Assembly: GCA_902783365.1 (NCBI GenBank)
Contig: CACZQL010000095.1
Location: 1-62,180 of the forward strand
From: an uncultured Bacteroidia bacterium
Lineage (GTDB): Bacteria; Bacteroidota; Bacteroidia; Bacteroidales; F082
Length of the DNA stretch: 62,180 nucleotides
Direction: 5' to 3'
The position numbers were made by a program, and so were the translations under genes. This document shows positions 54,601 to 62,180 of the stretch, piece by piece. Under the pieces are notes generated by a model. It saw only the letters and a list, made by a program, of their open reading frames with translations, was not told where the DNA came from and ran no database searches. Within the stretch, counting starts at the first letter, position 1, and each line of letters opens with the position of its first letter.

Positions 54601-57600
54601 ACTTCATTTTCCAACTGTTATTATGCCACTCCATGCAACGTGCAAGCGACGTGGTATAATAGCGGCATCGACTATGAAGGCTATCTTGAACGCGCTTACA
54701 TCATCAGCGAAGGCGAACATGTCACAAGCCTCACCATTACTGAAGATGCCTCCATCACCAGTAAAGCAGGCGCAAAGTATTACAAAGCTGCCGACTGGAC
54801 ATTGAGCTTTACGCTTGACGAGGGTTACAACTTCATTAACTACGTTTGCGAAGGCGGCACCATGACCGACCTCGATGTCGCCGAAGGTGACCATACGTTG
54901 ACCATTGACTTTGGCAATGCCACCGATGTGACTATCAGTGCTTTGATGAGCAGTGTCACCGCCACCGACATTGCCGGCGCCACCATCGCCACCATCCCCG
55001 AGCAGCGTTGGAAAGGCGGTGATCTTGTCGAGCCTACGCTTACTGTGACTGACGGAGAATACACTCTGGTTGAAGGCACTGATTATGTGGTTGAATATAC
55101 CAACAATACTGCAATCAGTCAAGGCACAGCTACTGCAACGCTGACAGGTATCAACAACTATTATGGTACAAATAGCGCCACTTTCAACATTGCGGACTTC
55201 CCGCTGTTGACTCCTGGGAGTTCAAATACCGCCAGCAATCCCTACCTGATTGCAACTGAGGCCGACCTGCAAGCTCTGGCATGCATCGTGAACAACGGTG
55301 CCCGTTCTGGTGGCTTCTATAAACAAACCGATAATATTACCCTTACCGAGGAGCACACCGCTATCGGCACAAATGACAACAGATTTGAAGGTTCCTATAA
55401 TGGTGACAATCATACCATCAGCGGGCTGATTATCAACAAGCCCACATCACAATATCAAGGACTATTTGGTTATTTTTATGGCACTACAAGAGTCATCGAA
55501 AGAATCAATCTTCTGGATTGTGATATTACAGGCAACAAATATGTCGGTGGCATCGTTGGTTATCTTAGTTATGGAACCGTCAAGGACTGCACCGTCAGTG
55601 GAGAGATTAAAGCCGGAGGCAAGAATTCCGAATCACATGGTGGCATTGTCGGTTATAGTGTTGGCAGCAACTCCATAACGAAGATAGAGAATTGTATCAA
55701 TACTGCCAGCGTGACTGGAGATGGTCGATACCATGGTGGCATTGTGGGATATGGCTATTATGGTAAAGCATCAAACTGTTTCAATGCGGGAACAGTAGAA
55801 GGCACCCATAATGTGGGATCCATTGCTGGCAATATTGCAACAGGCTCTAACTATTTCACCCTCACCGACAACTACCACACCGCAGGCACTACCGGTGGCG
55901 TTGGCATTGATTATTATTCAACAACAGGCACTGACCAAACTGGTGCCGAGGTGGTAGTGAAGATTACCGCTGCCGCAGACATCATGACCTTTGTGTTGCC
56001 TGAAACGCCCACCTATGTCTGGAACTCTGAGAATCTTTACAAGAGTGGCACCGTGGTTACTTTGGATTATGATGTCCCTGTTGGCATGGTGTTCGACCAT
56101 TATGCTGTCAACAGCGGTGAGATCAGCAATTCCGGTGTCGCCAATGGGGAACACACTCTGACTGATTTCAGCGAGGATGTACACATTACCGCTACTTGCG
56201 CAGAAATGCCGATTAATCTCGAAGACGGTCATGGCGCTATCGCCGACATCGCAGACTTGATCTTCAACGGCCTGGAGCAGCATCCCGCTCCCGTGGTCAC
56301 CTACGACGATGTCGTTTTGGTGGAGAACAACAACTACACCGTGACTTACAGCGAAGGCTGCACCAACAAAGGCACCTACACCATCACCGTCACGGGTGCG
56401 GGCCGCTACTATGGCACCCTGACAAAAGATTTTACTATCAACGCATTCAACATCAGCGGTGATGGCGCCATCAGCATCCTCGGTCTCGAAGCAGACTACG
56501 GACAGACAGGCAGTGCCGTACATCCCACACCAGCCCAAGTGACCTGCACCGCCATCGACAACGCCATCCTCGTGCTTGACACCGATTACGGAATCACCTA
56601 CGATGGTGCATGCATCCTCCCTGGCAACTACAACATGAACCTGAACGGCCAAGGCAACTACACGGGCACGAAGACCATTCCGTTTACCATTCTTGAAGCT
56701 TACGGCATTACTCTGAACAATGGTGCGACCTCTTGTATATTGCCAGTCGATGGTTGTAGCACTCACTCCTATTGGCAAAAGAATGAATTCGTAATGTCTT
56801 CCACAGCTTTAACCGCCATGACTGGCAAGGCCATCACTTCAATGCAGTTCTATATAAGAGATCCTTACCCTGCCAAGTGGAATGACACTTTCAAGGTGTT
56901 CATGAAGGAAGTGGATTACACGGCCATTGCAAGCGACGATGGATACAGTGGTCTGGAAGGAGCCACCATCGTCTATGAAGGGGAGCTTGACAACACCTCG
57001 GCGGTGATGACAGTCAGTTTCACCACACCCTATATCTATCAAGGAGGCAATCTGCTGATTGGATTCTATACGGCTTCCAAAGGAAACCAAATCTGCTGCA
57101 ACACTTTCTATGGAGAGACAACTGATGATTACACTAGTATCCAAGCCACCAATTACTCCAACCCAGAAGCGATCACTTCCGGAACCAGAAGGAAAATCCT
57201 GCCCAAGACCACATTCTGGTATCAGAATACTGAAACGGCTACCCTTGAGGTGGCTGGCTACGGAGAAAGCACCGATAACGACAAGTGGGTGTTCATCGCT
57301 TCTCCTGTGGTTCAGGACATCGTTCCCTCAGCAGCCAACGGCTTTATCGTAGAACCGGCTGCAAACTATGACCTCTACCGTTTCAACCAAAGTGCAACGA
57401 AAGAATGGGAGAACTACAAGGCCCACACCCAAGGCTTCGTCCTCGAAAACGGCAAGGGCTACCTCTATGCCAGCAAAGAAGGAGCTACGCTGACCTTCAC
57501 TGGCACGCAAAACTCCGATGCCTCGAAAGAGGTGGCACTCGACTACGACAACGATGCCGAATTGGCCGGCTGGAACCTCGTGGGCAACCCGTTCAACGCT

Positions 57601-58398
57601 TCCGCCACCATTGACATGCCTTATTACAAGATGAATGACAACGGTAACGGTGTTGAGGGCGTCGAGAACCCCGAAAGCAATCGCGTTCCGATAGCTGCCC
57701 ACACAGGCGTTCTGGTGCAAGCCACTGGCGAGGATCAAACAGTCACCTTCACCAAGGTAGAGGAAGAGCATGCCGCTCCAAGCCAAGGCAACCTGGAAGT
57801 CGTCCTTACCCAGACCAACACCCGCAGCAACGCCAAGCTTGACAACGCCATCGTGAGCTTCAACGAAGGCAGCCGTCTCGGCAAGTTCTACTTCGGCCAC
57901 CAGAGCGCCAACATCTACATCCCGCAGGATCGCGAGGAATATGCCATCGTTTGCAGCAACAAACACGACGAGATACCGGTCAACTTCAAAGCCACGGAAA
58001 ACGGCACCTACACCCTCACGGTGAATCCCAATGGTGTGGAGATGAGTTACCTGCATCTGGTTGACAACCTCACTGGTGCCGACATCAACCTGCTGGTTAC
58101 CCCTTCTTATACCTTTGAGGGAAAGACCAGTGATTACGCTTCGAGGTTCAAGCTGGTGTTTGCCTCAAGTGGCACCAACATGGACGACGACTTCGCCTTC
58201 ATCGAGGGCAACGGCAACCTCATCGTCAACGGTGATGGAATCGTCCAGATTATCGATATGCTGGGCCAAGTCCTCGTCACCCGCAACGTCCATTCTGACT
58301 TCCGTCTTCCGACTTCTGACTTCCAGACTGGCGTGTATGTGCTGCGTTTGATTAATGGAGAAAATGTAAAGAAACAGAAAATCATTATCAAAAAATAG
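51694..58398 (+). CDS. Giant GLUG/MBG-repeat surface protein with T9SS signal
   Basis: A 2234-residue exported protein. Signal peptide MKTFTHHLMRVAAGLLIVML...WAQS (1-27). At least nine GLUG-type motifs (GGLCG, GGFVG, GGIVG, GGIIG patterns) occur in blocks near 52090-52330, 53150-53400, 54280-54600 and 55530-55830, each in a beta-helix-like repeat. Between them are MBG-like Ig modules with a TVTYS...GTYTITVTGAGRYYGT pattern. A propeller-like or adhesin C-terminal part and a T9SS sorting domain (GVYVLRLINGENVKKQK) close it. Such proteins are cell-surface adhesins. The coding sequence is AT-richer than the fab and gingipain regions, and one heptamer array sits in the last 100 coding bases. The ATG at 51694 is chosen for the signal peptide. 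Confidence 0.88.
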   Translation: MKTFTHHLMRVAAGLLIVMLTANMGWAQSTLFGSGTQSEPYLIQSDADWATFVDWINNQNSTYGSMYYKLGADINVNTMAGTSSSSSFKGTFDGDGHTMTLELEYSQNYCAPFQFVANATFTRLHVTGSITTSSRYAGGLCGNVPTSNTNVYFVNCWSSVTITCNYGNYSGYCGGFLGNVAYTTCKAYFTNCRFDGSLIAGVNNTRYLNGFFGNKGDWAYFTNCLSIPISFPSEYSGSFAYQSASNLVNSYYSGDFDYKQGIEVGDMTNEDLQAALGSGWEINADKVVPVFDKKNLTAGSIECDEFFRYTGEEILVTPTVKDMDGEVVDPANYSVSITPTIVLALGNYTMTVTGNTGNGYNGTLTHSFQVINQLNGQGTQANPYTISNTTDWNTFVQAVATGCTYKDQFVQLTHDIEISTMAGVLDDYPFSGTFDGGIYDGNTLTGSHTLTANIVNTDADEMYVAPFHYIYEATIKNLNVAGNITSNSQYTAGLVGFIGGQNNSGDAYRNKITNCVVTATLTIGANYAGGFVGKTNNSIHTSFTDCVFAGTVESDNPSEPRNYAGGILAHGNSSTVYLYNTLEKGTYTNIGSMNPLGNNMTLNQSGTSFYYFNDRTNAWGYGLQESYHCYKVTPTAPEDNIYLQHSLQDYTFYQQATLSGLKMSYAYNGNVISLGYTLKMGADNMTENNHYNVTIKNSNNETVLPANLTEVDNYTISFAAKEDNTIGYAGQTTAYSFMVKDGESLDGYVFATEGEGTEKVYLIENESDLELFAAYVNSGHNASGKTFKLQNDIEMTGEHAAIGINYNSSSSYRFRGTFDGNSKTIANLTINKPNDDYQGLFGYSDNGAIIKDLTLTNCNITGKNRTGGIVGFAGLSTGSSGSMTNVTVQNCSVSGNITGAESVGGIIGLANRATITLCENTASITGSKNCGGIVGESYTIYNEFSQCLNLGIITGNSYVGGVSGCTFNKTSFSNCYYATPCNVQATWYNSGIDYEGYLERAYIISEGEHVTSLTITEDASITSKAGAKYYKAADWTLSFTLDEGYNFINYVCEGGTMTDLDVAEGDHTLTIDFGNATDVTISALMSSVTATDIAGATIATIPEQRWKGGDLVEPTLTVTDGEYTLVEGTDYVVEYTNNTAISQGTATATLTGINNYYGTNSATFNIADFPLLTPGSSNTASNPYLIATEADLQALACIVNNGARSGGFYKQTDNITLTEEHTAIGTNDNRFEGSYNGDNHTISGLIINKPTSQYQGLFGYFYGTTRVIERINLLDCDITGNKYVGGIVGYLSYGTVKDCTVSGEIKAGGKNSESHGGIVGYSVGSNSITKIENCINTASVTGDGRYHGGIVGYGYYGKASNCFNAGTVEGTHNVGSIAGNIATGSNYFTLTDNYHTAGTTGGVGIDYYSTTGTDQTGAEVVVKITAAADIMTFVLPETPTYVWNSENLYKSGTVVTLDYDVPVGMVFDHYAVNSGEISNSGVANGEHTLTDFSEDVHITATCAEMPINLEDGHGAIADIADLIFNGLEQHPAPVVTYDDVVLVENNNYTVTYSEGCTNKGTYTITVTGAGRYYGTLTKDFTINAFNISGDGAISILGLEADYGQTGSAVHPTPAQVTCTAIDNAILVLDTDYGITYDGACILPGNYNMNLNGQGNYTGTKTIPFTILEAYGITLNNGATSCILPVDGCSTHSYWQKNEFVMSSTALTAMTGKAITSMQFYIRDPYPAKWNDTFKVFMKEVDYTAIASDDGYSGLEGATIVYEGELDNTSAVMTVSFTTPYIYQGGNLLIGFYTASKGNQICCNTFYGETTDDYTSIQATNYSNPEAITSGTRRKILPKTTFWYQNTETATLEVAGYGESTDNDKWVFIASPVVQDIVPSAANGFIVEPAANYDLYRFNQSATKEWENYKAHTQGFVLENGKGYLYASKEGATLTFTGTQNSDASKEVALDYDNDAELAGWNLVGNPFNASATIDMPYYKMNDNGNGVEGVENPESNRVPIAAHTGVLVQATGEDQTVTFTKVEEEHAAPSQGNLEVVLTQTNTRSNAKLDNAIVSFNEGSRLGKFYFGHQSANIYIPQDREEYAIVCSNKHDEIPVNFKATENGTYTLTVNPNGVEMSYLHLVDNLTGADINLLVTPSYTFEGKTSDYASRFKLVFASSGTNMDDDFAFIEGNGNLIVNGDGIVQIIDMLGQVLVTRNVHSDFRLPTSDFQTGVYVLRLINGENVKKQKIIIKK
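58293..58327. repeat. 7-bp-period repeat inside a coding sequence
   Basis: TTCTGAC, TTCCGTC, TTCCGAC, TTCTGAC, TTCCAGA run in frame in the T9SS domain of the giant protein and encode HSDFRLPTSDFQ. The unit type resembles the intergenic array at 49178-49212. Confidence 0.85.
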
Positions 58399-58429
58399 TT
58401 CTTTATTTTTCCAGAATAAGGTTATTTTG

Positions 58430-58437
58430 TATCTTTG
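58430..58437 (+). promoter_or_regulatory. -7 promoter box for the ATPase gene
   Basis: TATCTTTG matches TAnnTTTG, 21 bases before the ATG at 58459. Confidence 0.65.
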
Positions 58438-58458
58438 CGGAAATTTAAACGCAGTTTT

Positions 58459-59904
58459 ATGAGCAGAATAATCGGTAGAGAACAGGAAATAGAAGAGCTT
58501 CAGGAGCTTTACCATAGCGGTAAGGCAGAGTTTGTGGCTGTGTATGGTCGCCGTCGTGTGGGCAAGACCTATCTCATCGACGAGACCTTAGGTGACCACA
58601 TCACTTTCAGACATGCTGGACTGTCGCCTGTCGACGACAACAATAAGCAGAATTTGATGAAAGACCAGTTGCAGCATTTCTATCACTCGCTGTTGTCACA
58701 TGGTATGAAAAAAAGCCACCAGCCCACATCGTGGTTGGAAGCCTTCTATATGCTACAGGTGCATCTTCAAAATATCGACGATGGTTCCAGACAGGTGGTG
58801 TTCATCGACGAATTGCCCTGGATGGACACACCTCGCTCCAAGTTCATCATGGCTTTGGAAGGCTTTTGGAACGGCTGGGCCTGTCATCGCCACAACCTGA
58901 TGCTGGTGGTCTGCGGCAGCGCCAACTCCTGGATGCTCGACAATCTGGTGAACAACCACGGTGGACTCTATGGCCGTGTCACCTACGAAATCAAGCTTTC
59001 TCCCTTCACGCTCAAAGAGTGTGAGGCCTATTTCAAGAGCCTGGACATCAAACTGTCGCGATACGACATTGTTCAGAGTTATATGATGCTTGGCGGTATT
59101 CCCTTTTATCTGAACTATTTCAAACGCGGTCTCAGCCTGGCCCAGAATATCGACCATCTGTTTTTTGCTCCCAATGCAAAATTGCGCAACGAATATGACC
59201 GCCTCTTTGCCTCGGTCTTCAGCAATCCCGAGGACATGAAGCGAATTGTGAAACTGTTGAGTACCCGGCATTCAGGCTATACCCGCCAGGAGATTCTGGC
59301 GAAGACGGGCATGGACAGCAGCGGAGCAGCCACCAAGATGCTCAACGCATTGCAAACCAGCAACTTTATATTGAAGTATCTGCCTTTTGGCAAGGGAAAA
59401 CGAGAGGAAGCCTATAAACTGACAGACCCTTTCTGCCTGTTTTATCTCCGTTGGGTAGAAGGTCATGATCATCTGAATCCCGACTTTTGGATGCTCAACA
59501 TGACTTCGCAGCCAGTGATTAGTTGGCGGGGCATTGCCTTCGAAGAGGTGTGCCTGACGCATATCCCGCAGATCAAGGCTGCACTGGGTGTTTCTGGTGT
59601 TTCATCCGAGCAGTCGGCATGGGCAGTGAAGGGCGATGACGATACGGAAGGCACTCAAATCGACTTGCTTATCAATCGCAAGGACAATGTTGTCAACCTT
59701 TGCGAAATGAAGTTCTACGGAGATACCTTCTCGGTTACGAAAGCCTACGATCGCAAGCTGGCTCACCGCCAGATTTTGCTCTCCGAGATGGTTAACCGCC
59801 GCACAGTCATTCATCCGGTACTGATCACCACCTATGGATTAACCTACAATGAATATAGCGGAGTTTTCATGCACATATTGACGCTGGACGATTTATTCCA
59901 ATAA
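58459..59904 (+). CDS. AAA-type ATPase with DUF234 / PD-(D/E)XK-like C-terminus
   Basis: A 481-residue protein of the archaeal-type ATPase family. Walker A is GRRRVGKT (residues 30-37), Walker B is VVFIDELPW (about 115-123), with a sensor segment VVCGSANSWM. After a winged-helix linker, the C-terminal DUF234-type domain keeps IDLLINRKDNVVNLCEMKFY, a D...E-x-K pattern of PD-(D/E)XK nucleases. The family is widespread in Bacteroidetes with unknown function; many copies sit in variable regions. The ATG at 58459 is preferred to an upstream TTG that overlaps the -7 box. It separates two large surface-protein genes. Confidence 0.88.
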   Translation: MSRIIGREQEIEELQELYHSGKAEFVAVYGRRRVGKTYLIDETLGDHITFRHAGLSPVDDNNKQNLMKDQLQHFYHSLLSHGMKKSHQPTSWLEAFYMLQVHLQNIDDGSRQVVFIDELPWMDTPRSKFIMALEGFWNGWACHRHNLMLVVCGSANSWMLDNLVNNHGGLYGRVTYEIKLSPFTLKECEAYFKSLDIKLSRYDIVQSYMMLGGIPFYLNYFKRGLSLAQNIDHLFFAPNAKLRNEYDRLFASVFSNPEDMKRIVKLLSTRHSGYTRQEILAKTGMDSSGAATKMLNALQTSNFILKYLPFGKGKREEAYKLTDPFCLFYLRWVEGHDHLNPDFWMLNMTSQPVISWRGIAFEEVCLTHIPQIKAALGVSGVSSEQSAWAVKGDDDTEGTQIDLLINRKDNVVNLCEMKFYGDTFSVTKAYDRKLAHRQILLSEMVNRRTVIHPVLITTYGLTYNEYSGVFMHILTLDDLFQ

Positions 59905-59946
59905 GATACCATGATAGATAAATATAAACAAATAACAACAGATACA

Positions 59947-62180
59947 ATGAAGCAAACCAAACTCAACATCATTTCGGCATTGCTGTTTGTGGCGGCAATG
60001 GCCATTGAGACCAGTGCCTGGGCGCAGGACTTCTCCATCGAAGCGACGTACAACAGCAGCACACACAAGACCCTGTTCACCATCGAGCGCAGCGGCAGCA
60101 GCCTGCCACAGCAGACCATCAAGTACCGCACGGTGAACCTCTCGGCATACGCGGGAATACACTACACCGCTGTGAGCGACACTTACACCTTCCCTGAAAA
60201 CATTACTACTTTGCAGGTAGAGGTTAGTGAATACGACCAATACACCACTTCTTACGCCTACCATTATCAGACCGACACCACCCGCAGCTACCGCTTCGAG
60301 GTGCTCGACGTCAACGGCTTTGAGCTGGCACACAATGACCGCAGTATGACGACAGGTGCCCAGTTCAGCACCACCTATCTGAACAACGGAGTCACCGACC
60401 TGGTGTATTTCAACGACAACGGTCAAATACAGTCGGGCAGCGGCAACAAATACCTCGATGTCAGCTATTCCTCGTCCAACTGGACACAGGTAACCGACGC
60501 TGGCTACAGCCAAGGCGTTCACACTGTCAGCACCAACAGCCTCTACAATAGCAATAGCAACTTGCGCACTATCTTGAACGCCCTCAGCTATAAGATGTAC
60601 GCCACCGTTTATTTCACCCAAAAAGAGGAACATGACGGTTACCAGTATATACAAATTTATACCGGTAATGCAGGGACATACGACAAAGTGGATGACCCCA
60701 ATGGCGGCATAGGCACGCTTACCAATTCCCTCTACCGGGCTTGTTTCATTTTGAGCTATTCCCCTAGTGGCAGCGTGATGAGCGATCCGCATTATCAGTT
60801 CTTCCCGCATCGTTACAACTATGTGGACAAGGCAGCGGAAATTGCCGCAAACATCACCCATTATGAGTTCGATTACAACAACAGCCATCTCTACGAGCAG
60901 AAGTTCATAAACAGCTCTTACAACTCCAGCACTTCCGGCTCGCTAGTGCTTCTACCTACCGCTGAAAACATCAATATCCGTTTTGACGCCGGTGGCGGTG
61001 GTAACGACCACGACGAATGGGACTTCAAAAACCTCAAGGTTCGTCTCGCTTTGGTTGACGAAACCTATCCGACACCAATCAACATCGCCGGCATCACTGT
61101 TTCGGCGGGACCTTACGTCAAAGGTAACACATTCTATATCAGCGTGCCGTTCAGCGAGATTGTGAACACAGCCAATTACAGCGGCTACAAGAAGCTTGTC
61201 ACCTCCTGGGGTGATGCCACCTACTGTTCGGGCGACGGCACCAATGTGATTACCTTCAAGGGTACTATCAATGCCAATGCCGGTACAACATTGGCAATCA
61301 CCAGTTTACAATGCAATTTCAAAGATCTTACAGGCACTTTCTTCCAAGGTTTAGGCAACAGCGGCTACACCGACAGCTTCGATAAGACCTTCAACGGTGT
61401 CACCTGCACGGAGAGCTACACTCTCGCCGCCACCAATACCGAGTTTACAGGCTTACAGAGCGAGTATGTGGTGAGCAACACGGCCATCGAGCCGCACCCC
61501 ACGGTGTATTTCTATAAAGGTAAGAAGGAAACCGCCAACAAGGTGCAACTCACAGAGAATACAAACTACACCTTGTCGTGGGCCAACAACAATGCGGCGG
61601 GCACGGGCTCCGTTACCGCCACGGGTATAAACAGCTACACTGGCTCTGCCAGCACTACATTCCCTATCCGCTGGAGTACCTACACCGTCAGTTTCTATGG
61701 CAACGGCAGCATAGGCATCCCGGTTACGGGGACGATGAGCGACCAGGCATTCCAATATGGAGTGGCGCAGAGCCTCAGCGCCAACGCCTTCAGTCGCGAG
61801 GGCTTCACCTTTGCCGGATGGAACACCCAACCTGATGGCAGCGGCGCCAGCTATAGCGACGGAGAGGCAGTCACAGGACTCACCTCCGAGGACGGCGCTG
61901 TCATCGACCTCTATGCCCAATGGACCGTCATCCCTGAGGTGACAGTGTCTAATTCAGACCAGACCGTATGTCTGGGCGATTCAATAGAAGACATGATCAT
62001 AACCGCGACCAACGGAACGATAACGAGTGTGACCGGTCTTCCAGCTGGAGTAGAGTGGAGCGGCACAACGATAAGCGGCACTCCGACAGTGAGCGGCACG
62101 TTCAATGTGACAGTTACAGTTAGCAGCGACCAGACCCCGGACTGCGGCGAGGAGACAGCAACTGCAACAATCACAGTGAA
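59947..62180 (+). CDS. Large surface protein with Calx-beta, MBG and InlB-repeat modules (3' end outside window)
   Basis: An open reading frame of 744 codons with no stop before the right edge, absent from simple ORF lists because it is not closed. Signal peptide MKQTKLNIISALLFVAAMAI...WAQD (1-28). A Calx-beta-like domain follows (about 29-110), then a beta-rich region, an MBG-like module (near 61440-61670), a Listeria-Bacteroides InlB B-repeat (near 61681-61925; GREGFTFAGWN-like with YAQW) and a PKD-like module. The MBG module resembles those of the giant protein upstream, so the two may be related adhesins. A T9SS signal would lie beyond the edge. An alternative start at 59911 gives no signal peptide. 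Confidence 0.85.
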   Translation, partial: MKQTKLNIISALLFVAAMAIETSAWAQDFSIEATYNSSTHKTLFTIERSGSSLPQQTIKYRTVNLSAYAGIHYTAVSDTYTFPENITTLQVEVSEYDQYTTSYAYHYQTDTTRSYRFEVLDVNGFELAHNDRSMTTGAQFSTTYLNNGVTDLVYFNDNGQIQSGSGNKYLDVSYSSSNWTQVTDAGYSQGVHTVSTNSLYNSNSNLRTILNALSYKMYATVYFTQKEEHDGYQYIQIYTGNAGTYDKVDDPNGGIGTLTNSLYRACFILSYSPSGSVMSDPHYQFFPHRYNYVDKAAEIAANITHYEFDYNNSHLYEQKFINSSYNSSTSGSLVLLPTAENINIRFDAGGGGNDHDEWDFKNLKVRLALVDETYPTPINIAGITVSAGPYVKGNTFYISVPFSEIVNTANYSGYKKLVTSWGDATYCSGDGTNVITFKGTINANAGTTLAITSLQCNFKDLTGTFFQGLGNSGYTDSFDKTFNGVTCTESYTLAATNTEFTGLQSEYVVSNTAIEPHPTVYFYKGKKETANKVQLTENTNYTLSWANNNAAGTGSVTATGINSYTGSASTTFPIRWSTYTVSFYGNGSIGIPVTGTMSDQAFQYGVAQSLSANAFSREGFTFAGWNTQPDGSGASYSDGEAVTGLTSEDGAVIDLYAQWTVIPEVTVSNSDQTVCLGDSIEDMIITATNGTITSVTGLPAGVEWSGTTISGTPTVSGTFNVTVTVSSDQTPDCGEETATATITV

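Noticed and set aside
52090..55830. Possible CRISPR-like periodicity in the GLUG region
   Set aside because: The repetition is at protein level with varied codons; no constant repeat or uniform spacer length at DNA level.
59911..59946. Upstream ATG at 59911 as the start of the last surface protein
   Set aside because: It adds a polar 12-residue lead with no signal-peptide character; the ATG at 59947 begins a clean signal sequence.
1..62180. tRNA, rRNA, insertion sequences or phage genes
   Set aside because: I saw no cloverleaf with CCA-type ends, no rRNA-like conserved segment, and no transposase or integrase in any frame; short ncRNAs cannot be excluded by eye.

Overview
The window reads as chromosomal DNA of a Bacteroidales bacterium (phylum Bacteroidota), probably an uncultured host-associated lineage; species cannot be named from sequence alone. 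The evidence is consistent: fifteen or more genes have the Bacteroidetes -7 promoter box TAnnTTTG a few tens of bases before a start codon that lacks a Shine-Dalgarno sequence; several secreted proteins end in a type IX secretion (T9SS) C-terminal sorting domain; and the families present (C25 gingipain-like peptidases, TonB receptor with carboxypeptidase-like plug extension, membrane-anchored AraC and LytTR regulators, DUF3667, IorAB) are typical of that phylum.

Layout. 1-4.7 kb: the start of a SlyD-type FKBP, a VWA membrane protein, two overlapping glycosyltransferases and a TsaC/YrdC-type protein. 4.8-19.4 kb: a secreted-protease island with a CtpA-like S41 protease, a lysine-gingipain-like peptidase, an arginine-gingipain-like peptidase, a convergent pair (small secreted protein plus TPR/transmembrane/HTH regulator) and a second arginine-gingipain-like peptidase. 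19.7-26.9 kb: beta-CASP metallo-hydrolase, hisS, hutH, two small membrane proteins, and an iorA-iorB-M23 peptidase operon on the minus strand. 28.6-39.9 kb: T9SS-exported amidase, PspC/LiaF-like envelope pair, TonB receptor with a CpeT-like secreted protein, GH29 fucosidase, small beta-barrel, a carboxyltransferase-type protein whose biotinyl domain lacks the acceptor lysine, and a YitT transporter. 40.1-46.1 kb: YgiQ radical SAM protein, lipoprotein nicotinamidase, orphan EIIC-like permease, RecX, LytTR regulator, DUF3667. 46.2-50.2 kb: a compact type II fatty-acid synthesis cluster (fabH, fabF, fabZ, acpP, fabG). 50.4-62.2 kb: membrane AraC regulator, a 2234-residue GLUG/MBG surface protein, a DUF234-type ATPase, and a second large surface protein that runs off the right edge.

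The most interesting feature is the gingipain trio. Catalytic residues and specificity-pocket residues align with Porphyromonas gingivalis Kgp and RgpB at the same or nearly the same spacing. At the predicted propeptide junctions the Lys-type enzyme carries Arg, while both Arg-type enzymes carry Lys. If correct, each class activates the other, unlike P. gingivalis where Rgp can self-activate. A candidate one-component regulator lies inside the cluster, divergent from the second Arg-type gene.

A second theme is a set of intergenic islands with strict 7-bp periodicity, each with its own unit, which abut or run into start and stop codons. One lies inside the coding sequence of the T9SS domain of the giant surface protein, and two form long perfect hairpins.
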